From Thiomonas sp. (lineage in GTDB: Bacteria > Pseudomonadota > Gammaproteobacteria > Burkholderiales > Burkholderiaceae_C): 13,915 nt of DNA. Shown here one piece after another: positions 1-8,560 of the stretch. The notes under the pieces are model-generated. The model ran no database searches, was not told the origin of the DNA, and saw only the letters and a program-made list of their open reading frames with translations. The stretch spans positions 1 through 13,915 of the forward strand of contig JAQTVS010000038.1 of NCBI GenBank assembly GCA_028706735.1. The letters run 5' to 3'. Each line of letters begins with the position of its first letter. The stretch's first letter is position 1. Made by a program: the position numbers and the translations under genes.

Positions 1-947
1 CGGCAGGTGATGCGGTCGCCCGTCCAGTTGTGGAAGTACTCGTGGCCGACCACGCTCTCAATCCCGTCATAGTCCGCATCGGTGGCGGTGGCCGGATTGG
101 CCAGCACATACTTGGTGTTGAAAATATTGAGGCCCTTGTTCTCCATGGCGCCCATGTTGAAGTCGCTCACCGCCACGATCATGAAACGGTCCAGATCGAG
201 GCTCAGGCCGAAGCGCTGTTCGTCCCATGCGATCGACTTGATCAGCGACTCCATCGCGTGCTCGGTCTTGTCGAGATCGCCCGCGCGCACATAGACCTGC
301 AGCAGATGCGTCTTGCCCGAGGCGGCGCGCACGGTCTGCTCGCGGCACACCAGATTGCCGCCGACCAGGGCGAACAGATAGCAAGGTTTGGGGAATGGAT
401 CATCCCAGACCGCCTCATGACGGCCGCCGTCCAACTCGGCCTGTGACACCAGATTGCCGTTGGACAGCAGGACCGGGTACTGCGCCTTGTCGGCACGCAG
501 GGTGACGTGAAAACGGCTCATCACATCCGGGCGGTCGGGCCAGTAGGTGATGCGGCGAAAGCCCTCGGCCTCGCACTGGGTGAAGAACGCGCCGCCCGAC
601 ATGTAAAGACCGGCCAATTGGGTGTTGGCCTGGGGGACGTTGAGGGTTTCGATTTCCAGTGTGAACGTCTCGGGCAGTTTGTCGAGCACCAGGGTATTGC
701 CGTCCTGGCGGAAGGCGACGAATTCGCCGTTCACTTTCAGGGTCAACAGGGTGATGTCTTCGCCGTCGAGCACCAGCGGGGTGGACTCGGCGGCGCCGTC
801 GATGCGGCGCACCGCCATGCGGCTGTGCACGCGGGTCTTGGCGGGGTCGAGATCGAAGCGCATGTGCACGCTGTCGATGGCGTAGGACGGCGGGGTGTAA
901 TCCGCCAGGCGGGTGATGCGGGCAGGCGTGTCGGGTTTGGCGGTCAT
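1..947 (-). CDS. pepN: Aminopeptidase N, N-terminal part (runs off left edge)
   Basis: Broad-specificity M1-family zinc metallopeptidase that removes N-terminal residues from peptides in late cytosolic protein turnover. The frame is open from the ATG at 947 to the left edge, giving 315 whole codons. Visible landmarks are TQCEAEGFRRITYWPDRPDV in the N-terminal domain, the exopeptidase motif GAMEN at about residues 266-270, and the zinc/catalytic motif HEYFH followed by NWTG at about 302-306. In E. coli PepN the same motifs lie near 261 and 297, so the start fits. The third zinc ligand, a Glu about 19 residues after the second His, and the C-terminal two thirds lie outside the window. The gene follows prfB after 58 nt on the same strand, so co-transcription is possible. 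No strong Shine-Dalgarno sequence precedes the ATG. Family assignment is very secure. Confidence 0.96.
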   Translation of the reverse strand, partial: MTAKPDTPARITRLADYTPPSYAIDSVHMRFDLDPAKTRVHSRMAVRRIDGAAESTPLVLDGEDITLLTLKVNGEFVAFRQDGNTLVLDKLPETFTLEIETLNVPQANTQLAGLYMSGGAFFTQCEAEGFRRITYWPDRPDVMSRFHVTLRADKAQYPVLLSNGNLVSQAELDGGRHEAVWDDPFPKPCYLFALVGGNLVCREQTVRAASGKTHLLQVYVRAGDLDKTEHAMESLIKSIAWDEQRFGLSLDLDRFMIVAVSDFNMGAMENKGLNIFNTKYVLANPATATDADYDGIESVVGHEYFHNWTGDRITC

Positions 948-965
948 GGCAGTGCGGGTTTCAGC

Positions 966-983
966 GGGGCGATAGGGGCGATA
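966..983. repeat. Two-copy 9-bp tandem repeat between prfB and pepN
   Basis: GGGGCGATA occurs twice head to tail in the 58-nt gap between the prfB stop and the pepN start. On the minus-strand transcript it reads TATCGCCCC twice, about 20-35 nt before the pepN ATG. Its function is unknown and it may be chance. Confidence 0.5.
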
Positions 984-1005
984 GAGGGAACGCGAGCCGT
1001 GAGGT

Positions 1006-2110
1006 TCAAAGGCCGGACTTCAGGCTGGCGGTGATGAATTCGTCGAGATCGCCGTCGAGCACTTTTTGAGTGTTGGAAATTTCGACGTTGGTGCGCAGGT
1101 CTTTGATGCGGCTTTGGTCGAGCACATAGCTGCGGATCTGGTGGCCCCAACCCACGTCGCTCTTGGTCGATTCGAGCGTCTGCTGCTCGGCCATGCGTTT
1201 GCGCATCTCGTGCTCGTACAGGCGCGAGCGCAGCATCTGCCACGCCTCGGCGCGGTTTTTGTGCTGCGATCGATCGTTCTGGCACTGCACCACGATGCCT
1301 GTCGGGATGTGCGTGAGGCGCACCGCGGAGTCGGTCTTGTTGATGTGCTGGCCGCCGGCGCCGCTGGCGCGAAAGGTGTCGGTGCGCACGTCGGCGGGGT
1401 TGATGTCGATCTCGATCGAGTCGTCCACCTCGGGATAGACGAATACGCTGGCAAAGCTGGTGTGGCGGCCGCCGGACGAGTCAAACGGGCTCTTGCGCAC
1501 CAGGCGGTGCACGCCAGTTTCGGTGCGGAGCTGGCCGTAGGCGTAGTCGCCCTCGATCTTGATGCTGGCGCTGCGCAGGCCGGCCACGTCGCCCTCGGTC
1601 TCTTCCATCACCTCGGTCTTGAAGCCCTTGCGTTCGCAGTAGCGCAGGTACTGGCGCAGCAGCATGCTGGCCCAGTCGCAGGCTTCGGTGCCGCCGGCGC
1701 CAGCCTGGATGTCGATAAAGCAATTGCTCGGATCGAGCGGGTTGGAGAACATGCGGCGGAATTCCAGCGCCTCGACTTCGGCGGCAGACTTCTCGACATC
1801 TGCCTCGATGGCTTCGCAGGTGGCGTCATCGCCTTCCTCGCGCGACATCTCGAAGAGCTCGCTGTGATCGGCAAGCGCTGTGGTGAGTTGCTCCAGGCCG
1901 AGCACCACGGTTTCGAGCGACTTGCGCTCGCGGCCCAGCTCCTGCGCGCGCTTAGGGTCGTTCCAGACCTGCGGGTCTTCCAGCGCTCCCGCAACTTCCA
2001 TCAGCCGCGCCGACTTGGCATCGAAGTCAAAGATACCCCCTTAGCGCTTGAATGCGCTGCTGGAGGTCGGAAATTCGGTTGGAGATGGCGTTGAGGCGTT
2101 CTGCGTCCAT
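1006..2110 (-). CDS. prfB: Peptide chain release factor 2 (programmed +1 frameshift)
   Basis: Class I release factor that reads UGA and UAA and triggers peptidyl-tRNA hydrolysis on the ribosome. It is coded in two frames. ATG 2110 opens 27 codons ([20 protein letters not shown], then QALRGYL) ending at an in-frame TGA (2029-2027). A +1 shift at CTT-TGA continues with DFDAKSARL and 331 more residues to the TGA at 1008-1006, giving 367 aa against 365 in E. coli. The stop-recognition motif SPF is at about 207-209. The catalytic GGQ is at about 252-254, in the context RASGAGGQ. The residue matching E. coli position 246 is Ala, the usual residue; E. coli K-12 has Thr. lysS, the neighbour in E. coli, is absent here and pepN follows. 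Starting at the internal ATG 2001 would drop the conserved N-terminus and miss the recoding. Confidence 0.97.
2026..2041 (-). promoter_or_regulatory. prfB programmed +1 ribosomal frameshift site
   Basis: The minus strand reads AGGGGGTATCTTTGAC, which as I recall it is identical to the E. coli prfB recoding site. It has an internal Shine-Dalgarno-like AGGGGG, a 3-nt spacer, the slippery Leu codon CTT, the stop TGA as codon 28, and a following C that makes a poor termination context. When RF2 is scarce, the ribosome pauses at UGA, slips from CUU to UUU and continues in the GAC frame, giving autoregulation of RF2. Confidence 0.97.
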
Positions 2111-2216
2111 GATGCGTGTGTGATGACAAAGGGCGCTATTTTCGCACCCCTTGCCACCGCCTTGCATTTTGAGCGTTTCCTTGAGAGCGCCCCCAGACCT
2201 GCCGCGTTCGCGTCAG

Positions 2217-2263
2217 GCCCCCCGAGGGGGATGAAAAACTTGGGGCGGCCCTGCGTTTTCTCA
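2217..2263. repeat. Intergenic direct repeat, copy 1
   Basis: This 47-bp element begins GCCCCCCGAGGGGGATG and ends GCGTTTTCTCA. It matches copy 2 at 2378-2425 apart from a few mismatches and one indel. Like copy 2 it has AAAAAC near its left end and GTTTTCTCA at its right end, but one G is missing from the left arm, so the inverted repeat is imperfect. It resembles dispersed intergenic (REP-like) elements. Confidence 0.8.
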
Positions 2264-2297
2264 TGAGCGCCCCCAGGGCCGGGCACTCCCCACCCCA

Positions 2298-2321
2298 TCC
2301 CTCCCCACGAGCGGGGAGGGA
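2298..2321. repeat. Perfect 9-bp inverted repeat (GC-rich hairpin)
   Basis: Arms TCCCTCCCC (2298-2306) and GGGGAGGGA (2313-2321) flank the 6-nt loop ACGAGC. It lies between the two direct-repeat copies and has no T-tract, so it is not an evident intrinsic terminator. Confidence 0.75.
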
Positions 2322-2329
2322 GTGATCTC

Positions 2330-2354
2330 ACCTCCCCCACGGCGTGGGGGAGGT
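2330..2354. repeat. Perfect 11-bp inverted repeat (GC-rich hairpin)
   Basis: Arms ACCTCCCCCAC (2330-2340) and GTGGGGGAGGT (2344-2354) flank the 3-nt loop GGC. This very stable hairpin starts 8 bp after the preceding one. Paired short hairpins inside duplicated flanks are typical of REP/BIME-like intergenic elements; assignment to any named family is inference. It has no T-tract. Confidence 0.8.
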
Positions 2355-2377
2355 CGGGAGGGGGGATGGCACAGCCC

Positions 2378-2425
2378 GCCCCCCGAGTGGGATGAGAAAA
2401 CTTGGGGCGGCCCGGCGTTTTCTCA
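2378..2425. repeat. Intergenic direct repeat, copy 2, with internal inverted repeat
   Basis: This 48-bp element is closely similar to copy 1. It carries a perfect 9-bp inverted repeat: TGAGAAAAC (2393-2401) and GTTTTCTCA (2417-2425), with a 15-nt GC-rich loop. It starts about 40 bp downstream of the dnaJ stop, so it may affect the 3' end of the dnaJ message. Confidence 0.8.
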
Positions 2426-2466
2426 GGAGGGGCGAACCGAGCAAAGCGGCGGTTCTCGGTGCGTGC

Positions 2467-3588
<1,122 letters not shown>

Positions 3589-3627
3589 GGGTTCAGCCTT
3601 GTAATTCGGTTCAAAAACAATGGACAA

Positions 3628-3662
3628 ACGGGAGGGCCGCGGATGTCATGCGGCCCTCCCGT
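3628..3662 (-). terminator. Strong hairpin between dnaK and dnaJ (attenuator-like)
   Basis: A perfect 13-bp inverted repeat, ACGGGAGGGCCGC / GCGGCCCTCCCGT, surrounds a 9-nt loop. It begins 27 nt past the dnaK stop. In the minus direction it is followed by TTTGTCCATTG and then a T5 run, so it is not a clean intrinsic terminator. It more likely acts as a partial terminator or 3'-end stabiliser that keeps DnaJ below DnaK; this role is inferred. Confidence 0.7.
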
Positions 3663-3689
3663 CGGGAGACTTCAAAACACAGGGGGCGA

Positions 3690-5627
<1,938 letters not shown>

Positions 5628-5647
5628 GGAATTTCTCCGTGTGTGCT

Positions 5648-5661
5648 GCGCCGCGTGGCGC
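5648..5661 (-). promoter_or_regulatory. Small hairpin in the dnaK leader
   Basis: The arms GCGCC and GGCGC, with a 4-nt loop, lie about 21-34 nt before the dnaK ATG, between the predicted transcription start and the Shine-Dalgarno sequence. It is only 5 bp. It may tune translation, but no temperature-sensing role can be claimed. Confidence 0.4.
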
Positions 5662-5682
5662 TGATTTCTGACTATTGACTAA

Positions 5683-5708
5683 ATAGGGAGGTCTGCCGCA
5701 AATTCAAG
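5683..5708 (-). promoter_or_regulatory. Sigma-32 (RpoH) heat-shock promoter of dnaK
   Basis: The minus strand reads CTTGAA (5708-5703), a 14-nt spacer, then CCCTAT (5688-5683) continuing TTA. The RpoH consensus is CTTGAA, 13-15 nt, CCCCATTTA. The -35 is perfect and the extended -10 has one mismatch. Transcription should start near 5674-5676, giving a leader of about 45-50 nt. It allows dnaK to be induced separately from grpE. Confidence 0.85.
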
Positions 5709-5726
5709 CCTGCGCAGCATGCAGGC
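5708..5726 (-). terminator. Hairpin after grpE abutting the dnaK -35 element
   Basis: The inverted repeat GCCTGC / GCAGGC has a 7-nt loop and lies 14 nt past the grpE stop. On the minus strand it is followed by TTGAATTT, so it could be a weak grpE terminator. Its last base is the first base of the dnaK CTTGAA box. Confidence 0.45.
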
Positions 5727-5740
5727 GGGGACGGCTGGAC

Positions 5741-6274
5741 TTACTGTGCAACGGTGATCAGTGCGGGGCGCAGGGTGCGCTCGGCGATGCGATAGCCCTT
5801 CTGCAGCACCGAGACCACCGTGCCTGCCGCCTGCTCGGCGGGTTGCACCGAAATGGCCTGATGCAGCGCGGGGTCGAATTTGTCGCCTGCCGCTGGTGCG
5901 ATTTCCACCAGACGGTTGCGCTCGAACGCGGATTTAAGCTGGCTCAGGGTGAGTTCCACGCCCTGCTTGAGCACTTCGGGCTTGCCGCTGGTGTCCGCCA
6001 GCGCGGCTTCCAGACTGTCCTTGACGGGCAGCAGGGCTTCGGCAAAGCTTTCCACCGCGAATTTGCGCGCCTTGGCGGTTTCGTCTTCGGCGCGGCGGCG
6101 AATGTTTTCCACCTCGGCGCGGGCGCGCAGGAGTTGGTCGTTGAGTTTGCCGATTTCTTCCTGCGCCTGGGCCAGCTCATCGCCGAGCACGGGCTCGGGA
6201 ATCAAATCCTGATGCAACGCGCCCTCTGTGGCTTGAGGGTCTGCGGTAGGGGGAGTCTGGGGATCGGTCTGCAT
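5741..6274 (-). CDS. grpE: Nucleotide exchange factor GrpE
   Basis: Homodimeric exchange factor that releases ADP from DnaK and so resets its substrate cycle; it also acts as a thermosensor in E. coli. The protein is 177 aa. A variable acidic/Pro-rich N-terminus (1 to about 30) precedes a long coiled-coil helix (about 33-100, including [20 protein letters not shown]). The C-terminal beta-wing head carries the family signature [12 protein letters not shown] and then [23 protein letters not shown] 6274 is the only sensible start, though no good Shine-Dalgarno sequence is visible. The gene has its own RpoH-type promoter. It is first in the order grpE-dnaK-dnaJ; hrcA is not adjacent. Confidence 0.98.
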   Translation of the reverse strand: MQTDPQTPPTADPQATEGALHQDLIPEPVLGDELAQAQEEIGKLNDQLLRARAEVENIRRRAEDETAKARKFAVESFAEALLPVKDSLEAALADTSGKPEVLKQGVELTLSQLKSAFERNRLVEIAPAAGDKFDPALHQAISVQPAEQAAGTVVSVLQKGYRIAERTLRPALITVAQ

Positions 6275-6311
6275 GGTGTGCGAAAGCGAGAAAATAAATG
6301 ACCTTTGCAGC

Positions 6312-6337
6312 GTGGGGGTGACCGCCCGGATTTCAAG
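6312..6337 (-). promoter_or_regulatory. Sigma-32 (RpoH) heat-shock promoter of grpE
   Basis: The minus strand reads CTTGAA (6337-6332), a 14-nt spacer, then CCCCAC (6317-6312). The -35 is perfect and the CCCCA core of the -10 is intact. The predicted start near 6303-6305 leaves a leader of about 30 nt before the grpE ATG. The same 14-nt spacing occurs in the dnaK promoter. No CIRCE (HrcA operator) is visible here. Confidence 0.8.
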
Positions 6338-6385
6338 AGCGGGCCTATGGGCAGCTTTTTTCGCACATCGTCATCACGCGGCACG

Positions 6386-6421
6386 AAAAAAATCCCCCGC
6401 AGCCAGGCTCCCGGGGGATTT
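6386..6421 (-). terminator. Intrinsic terminator of the small secreted-protein gene
   Basis: On the minus strand a perfect 10-bp stem (AAATCCCCCG / CGGGGGATTT) with a 12-nt loop runs into a T-tract of seven in all (three in the stem, four beyond). It lies 53 nt past the stop at 6475. It separates this gene from the grpE promoter, so grpE does not rely on read-through. Confidence 0.88.
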
Positions 6422-6455
6422 CGACTGGCCGACGGCTGCACAGGGCTGCCAGTCG
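6422..6455 (-). repeat. Inverted repeat between the small gene and its terminator
   Basis: Arms CGACTGGC (6422-6429) and GCCAGTCG (6448-6455) form an 8-bp stem with an 18-nt loop, directly abutting the terminator stem. It probably forms part of a folded, stabilised 3' untranslated region. No T-tract belongs to it. Confidence 0.6.
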
Positions 6456-6474
6456 CGCCACAGCCTCTCAGACC

Positions 6475-6681
6475 TTACTGGGCCTTCTTCACTTCTTTTT
6501 TCATTTCCTTGTGTTCGACTTTTTTGTGATGCACTTTCTTGTGCTCCACTTTGTGGTGCTCTTTTTTCATTTCTTTGTGCGCTTCGGGCTTGGCAGCCTC
6601 GGGAGCGGCCGGAGCCGGGGTTTGTGCCATGGCAACGGTGGCGAACAGGGAAGCGAACAGAAGGGCAACGATTTTCTTCAT
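6475..6681 (-). CDS. Small exported Lys/His/Glu-rich protein, unknown function
   Basis: A 68-aa precursor starting at ATG 6681. Residues 1-19 (MKKIVALLFASLFATVAMA) are a clear Sec signal peptide with an AMA cleavage site, giving a mature periplasmic or secreted protein of about 49 aa. After an Ala/Pro spacer (TPAPAAPEAAKP), the last 38 residues contain 14 Lys, 7 His and 7 Glu and no Cys, in loose repeats such as KVEHKKVHHKKVEHKE. The charge pattern suggests a helix and possible binding of metal ions or polyanions, which is inference. The frame extends upstream to 6765, but the added residues lack sense and would bury the signal peptide. The gene is monocistronic with its own terminator, and an inverted-repeat region precedes it. 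I do not recognise a characterised family. Confidence 0.85.
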   Translation of the reverse strand: MKKIVALLFASLFATVAMAQTPAPAAPEAAKPEAHKEMKKEHHKVEHKKVHHKKVEHKEMKKEVKKAQ

Positions 6682-6700
6682 GGAATGGTCTTTCAAAAAT

Positions 6701-6730
6701 TTTGGATGACAACGATCCAAACCGGATCGT
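6701..6730. promoter_or_regulatory. Overlapping inverted repeats, possible operator
   Basis: TTTGGAT (6701-6707) pairs with ATCCAAA (6715-6721), and ACGATCC (6712-6718) pairs with GGATCGT (6724-6730). The two 7-bp inverted repeats share the central ATCC. They lie 20-49 nt before the small exported protein's ATG on the minus strand. They could be a regulator site or alternative leader hairpins; no regulator family is recognised. Confidence 0.4.
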
Positions 6731-6852
6731 GGTCTTAATGCGCACCGCGGCACATCGGTTGACACAACTTCACAAGATTCACAAAACGGCCGACACGGCA
6801 GTCGGATAATGCGCGCTGCTTATCGCTGCTTCGCGTTCCTGCGCGCTCTGTC

Positions 6853-7341
6853 ATGTCCGATTTTTCCGTGTTGTTCGTCTGTATGGGCAATATTTGCCGC
6901 TCGCCAACTGCTGAAGGCGTGTTTCGCGCCAAGGTGCGGGAGGCTGGACTGGAGAAGCGGGTTCGGATCGATTCCGCAGGCACGCACGCCTTCCACGATG
7001 GCTCAGCGCCAGACCGCCGCAGCCAGCGCCACGCTATGGCGCGGGGCTATGACCTCTCCGGCTTGCGTGCCCGCGCCGTGGTGGAGGCGGATTTTTCGCG
7101 TTTTGACCTGCTGTTGGCGATGGACTGGGACAATCTCACCCTGCTGGAGCAGCAATGCCCGCCGCAGTTCGCCGCGCGCTGCCGCTTGTTTTTGAGCTTT
7201 GCGCCGCAGGCGCCGGTGGCGGCAGTGCCCGATCCGTACTACGGCACAGAACACGACTTTGAGCGCGTGCTCGATCTGGTGGAGCAGGCCAGCGCGGGTT
7301 TGCTGGCCTTTGTCGAAAAACAACTCCTGCTGCGCGCCTGA
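6853..7341 (+). CDS. Low-molecular-weight protein-tyrosine phosphatase
   Basis: Cytosolic cysteine phosphatase that hydrolyses phosphotyrosine (or small aryl phosphates) through a phospho-cysteine intermediate. The protein is 162 aa, usual for the family. The P-loop CMGNICRSP starts at Cys10, with nucleophile Cys10, Arg16 and Ser17. The general-acid motif DPYYG has Asp127 and Tyr129/130. SAGTHAFHDG at about 41-50 is also typical. No tyrosine kinase or capsule gene lies nearby, so the substrate is unknown; it could act on an arginine- or tyrosine-phosphorylated protein or in general metabolism. The ATG at 6853 is right for the N-terminus, although the Shine-Dalgarno sequence is weak. It is divergent from the small exported protein gene (171-nt gap) and convergent with the FemAB-like gene (45-nt gap). 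Confidence 0.95.
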   Translation: MSDFSVLFVCMGNICRSPTAEGVFRAKVREAGLEKRVRIDSAGTHAFHDGSAPDRRSQRHAMARGYDLSGLRARAVVEADFSRFDLLLAMDWDNLTLLEQQCPPQFAARCRLFLSFAPQAPVAAVPDPYYGTEHDFERVLDLVEQASAGLLAFVEKQLLLRA

Positions 7342-7357
7342 CTTGTTTGGGCGCGGC

Positions 7358-7396
7358 ACGACGGCGCTTGCACGACTGCGCTTGCACTACTGCGCC
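7358..7396. repeat. 14-bp tandem repeat, nearly three copies, at convergent gene ends
   Basis: ACGACGGCGCTTGC, ACGACTGCGCTTGC and the partial ACTACTGCGCC follow each other directly. The third unit contains the stop codon (7389-7387) of the minus-strand FemAB-like gene, so copy-number change could alter the 3' ends of either message. No intrinsic terminator is visible in the 45-nt gap. Confidence 0.7.
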
Positions 7397-8559
7397 TCTT
7401 TGAAGGGCAGCCGTTCCTGCAGGCTGTGCTGATGATCCGCCAGAGCGGCCGATTCGCGCTCCAGATAGTCTTCCACCGCCCGGGCGAACTGCGGGTGCGC
7501 CAACCAGTGGGCCGATTGGGTGACCACGGGCTGCAAGCCGCGCGCCATTTTGTGCTCTCCCTGCGCGCCGCCCTCGAAGGTGGTGTAACCATGCTCCAGA
7601 CACCAGGCGATGGGCTGGTAGTAGCAGGCGTCGAAATGCAGCGCGGGCACATGTTCAAGCGCGCCCCAGTAGCGTCCGTAGGCGATGCGGGTCTGCGGAT
7701 CGAGCAGGACGAGTGAGCTGGCGATGGGCGTGTCGCCGCGCTCCGCCACGAACAGCAGGCAATTCGCGGGCATCTCCTTCCCGATCGTCTGGAAGAAGGC
7801 GTGATTCAGATAGGGCGAAGAGCCGTGCAGCGCGTAGGTCGTGTCGTAGCAACGGGTGAAGAACGCCCAATCCTCCGCGGTGATTGCTGTGCCATGCAGG
7901 GCGCGAAACGCCACGCCGGCATCGCGGACCTGGCGCTGCTCCTGGCGGATTTTCTTGCGTTTGTCATGCCGCAGGCTGGCGAGAAACGCGGCGAAATCTG
8001 CCCAGGGCGCGGCGTCGTCCGCCGGTGGATTGCGCCAGTGGAACTGAATGGTGGTGCGCGGCAGCAGCTTGAGTGATTCGGCCCATTGCGCTTCCAGGGG
8101 ATCGAGAAACAGCGCGTGGAACGAGCCAAATCCGCTGCGTTTGGCGACTGCCAGAACGCTGTGCAACAGGGCGTTGCGCGCTGCCGCATCGCGTCCCAGC
8201 AGTTTGGCGCCGCCCACCGGGGTGAAGGGCACGGCGAGCAGCAGCTTGGGGTAATAGGGCAGGCCGTGCTCGGCGTAAGCGCGCGCCCAGGCCCAGTCGA
8301 ACACATACTCGCCGTAGGAATGGGATTTCACATACAGCGCGCAGGCTGCGGCGAGTTGTTCGCTGTGGTCGCGCAGCGCCAGCACGACGGGCTGCCAGCC
8401 GGTGCCCGCACCCACGCAGCCGCTGCGCTCAAGCGCGCTGAGCCAGGCGTGGCGCTGGAACGGCGTGGCGCCTGGCGTGGCCTGCGCCAGTCCGTCCCAC
8501 TCTTCTGCGGGCAGCGCGCCCACCGCGTCAAGCAACTCGGTGCGAAAATCTTCACTCAT
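7387..8559 (-). CDS. FemAB-like / GNAT-fold protein (DUF482, COG3146 type)
   Basis: A 390-aa protein resembling the predicted N-acyltransferases annotated as 'peptidogalycan biosynthesis protein' (FemAB_like/DUF482). Supporting stretches are ATPFQRHAWLSALERSGCVG near the N-terminus, GTGWQPVVLAL, LRHDKRKKIRQEQRQVRDAG in the middle, then YGRYWG, LHFDACYYQPIAWC and FEGGAQGEHKMARG towards the C-terminus. The last two are strongly conserved in the family as I recall it. No substrate is established; aminoacyl or acyl transfer is suggested by the fold only. There is no signal peptide or membrane segment, so it is cytosolic. I chose ATG 8559 (MSEDFRTELLDAVGALP). ATG 8565 is possible, and the frame extends to 8616. 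The chosen start overlaps the divergent nadE start. Confidence 0.88.
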   Translation of the reverse strand: MSEDFRTELLDAVGALPAEEWDGLAQATPGATPFQRHAWLSALERSGCVGAGTGWQPVVLALRDHSEQLAAACALYVKSHSYGEYVFDWAWARAYAEHGLPYYPKLLLAVPFTPVGGAKLLGRDAAARNALLHSVLAVAKRSGFGSFHALFLDPLEAQWAESLKLLPRTTIQFHWRNPPADDAAPWADFAAFLASLRHDKRKKIRQEQRQVRDAGVAFRALHGTAITAEDWAFFTRCYDTTYALHGSSPYLNHAFFQTIGKEMPANCLLFVAERGDTPIASSLVLLDPQTRIAYGRYWGALEHVPALHFDACYYQPIAWCLEHGYTTFEGGAQGEHKMARGLQPVVTQSAHWLAHPQFARAVEDYLERESAALADHQHSLQERLPFKEAQ

Positions 8560-8560
8560 G
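8557..8560. other. Shared CATG: overlapping divergent start codons
   Basis: One CATG palindrome supplies both the nadE ATG (8558-8560, plus) and the FemAB-like gene ATG (8559-8557, minus). Each gene's promoter and ribosome binding region must therefore lie inside the other's coding sequence, unless one message is leaderless or starts elsewhere. Confidence 0.75.

Larger units (their letters stand above)
2111..2466. other. Gene-free, repeat-rich spacer between dnaJ and prfB
   Basis: These 356 bp hold no convincing gene. They contain two imperfect copies of a 47/48-bp element, two GC-rich perfect hairpins between those copies, and a short motif GAGCGCCCCCAG seen near 2186 and 2265. Next to the dnaJ stop is a further small inverted repeat (ACCGAG ... 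CTCGGT, within about 2434-2461). The last 80 bp or so must hold the prfB leader and possibly its promoter, but I see no clear -35/-10 pair and no good Shine-Dalgarno sequence before the prfB ATG. The minus-strand ORFs here are made largely of repeat sequence and look spurious. Confidence 0.75.

Noticed and set aside
2041..2340. 99-codon minus-strand frame overlapping the prfB start and the repeats
   Set aside because: It is in a different frame from prfB, runs through the repeat cluster, and has no Shine-Dalgarno sequence or domain. Its FIPLGG stretch comes from the repeat itself.
3589..3627. Extended dnaJ start at TTG 3627
   Set aside because: It would add 13 residues not found in the DnaJ family. 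GTG 3588 has a good AAGG upstream and gives the canonical [11 protein letters not shown].
3663..3689. A third RpoH-type promoter before dnaJ (TTTTGAAGTCTCCC on the minus strand)
   Set aside because: The -35 lacks the first C, and the only -10-like sequence lies inside the hairpin at a 17-nt spacing.
6275..6390. CIRCE/HrcA operator upstream of grpE
   Set aside because: I searched by eye for TTAGCACTC-N9-GAGTGCTAA and saw no half-site here. The RpoH-type sequence explains heat control.
6759..6764. TTGACA, a perfect -35 box, upstream of the phosphatase gene
   Set aside because: No -10-like hexamer lies 16-18 nt downstream. The nearby GATAAT at 6805-6810 is 40 nt away, and no -35 sits at the right distance from it.
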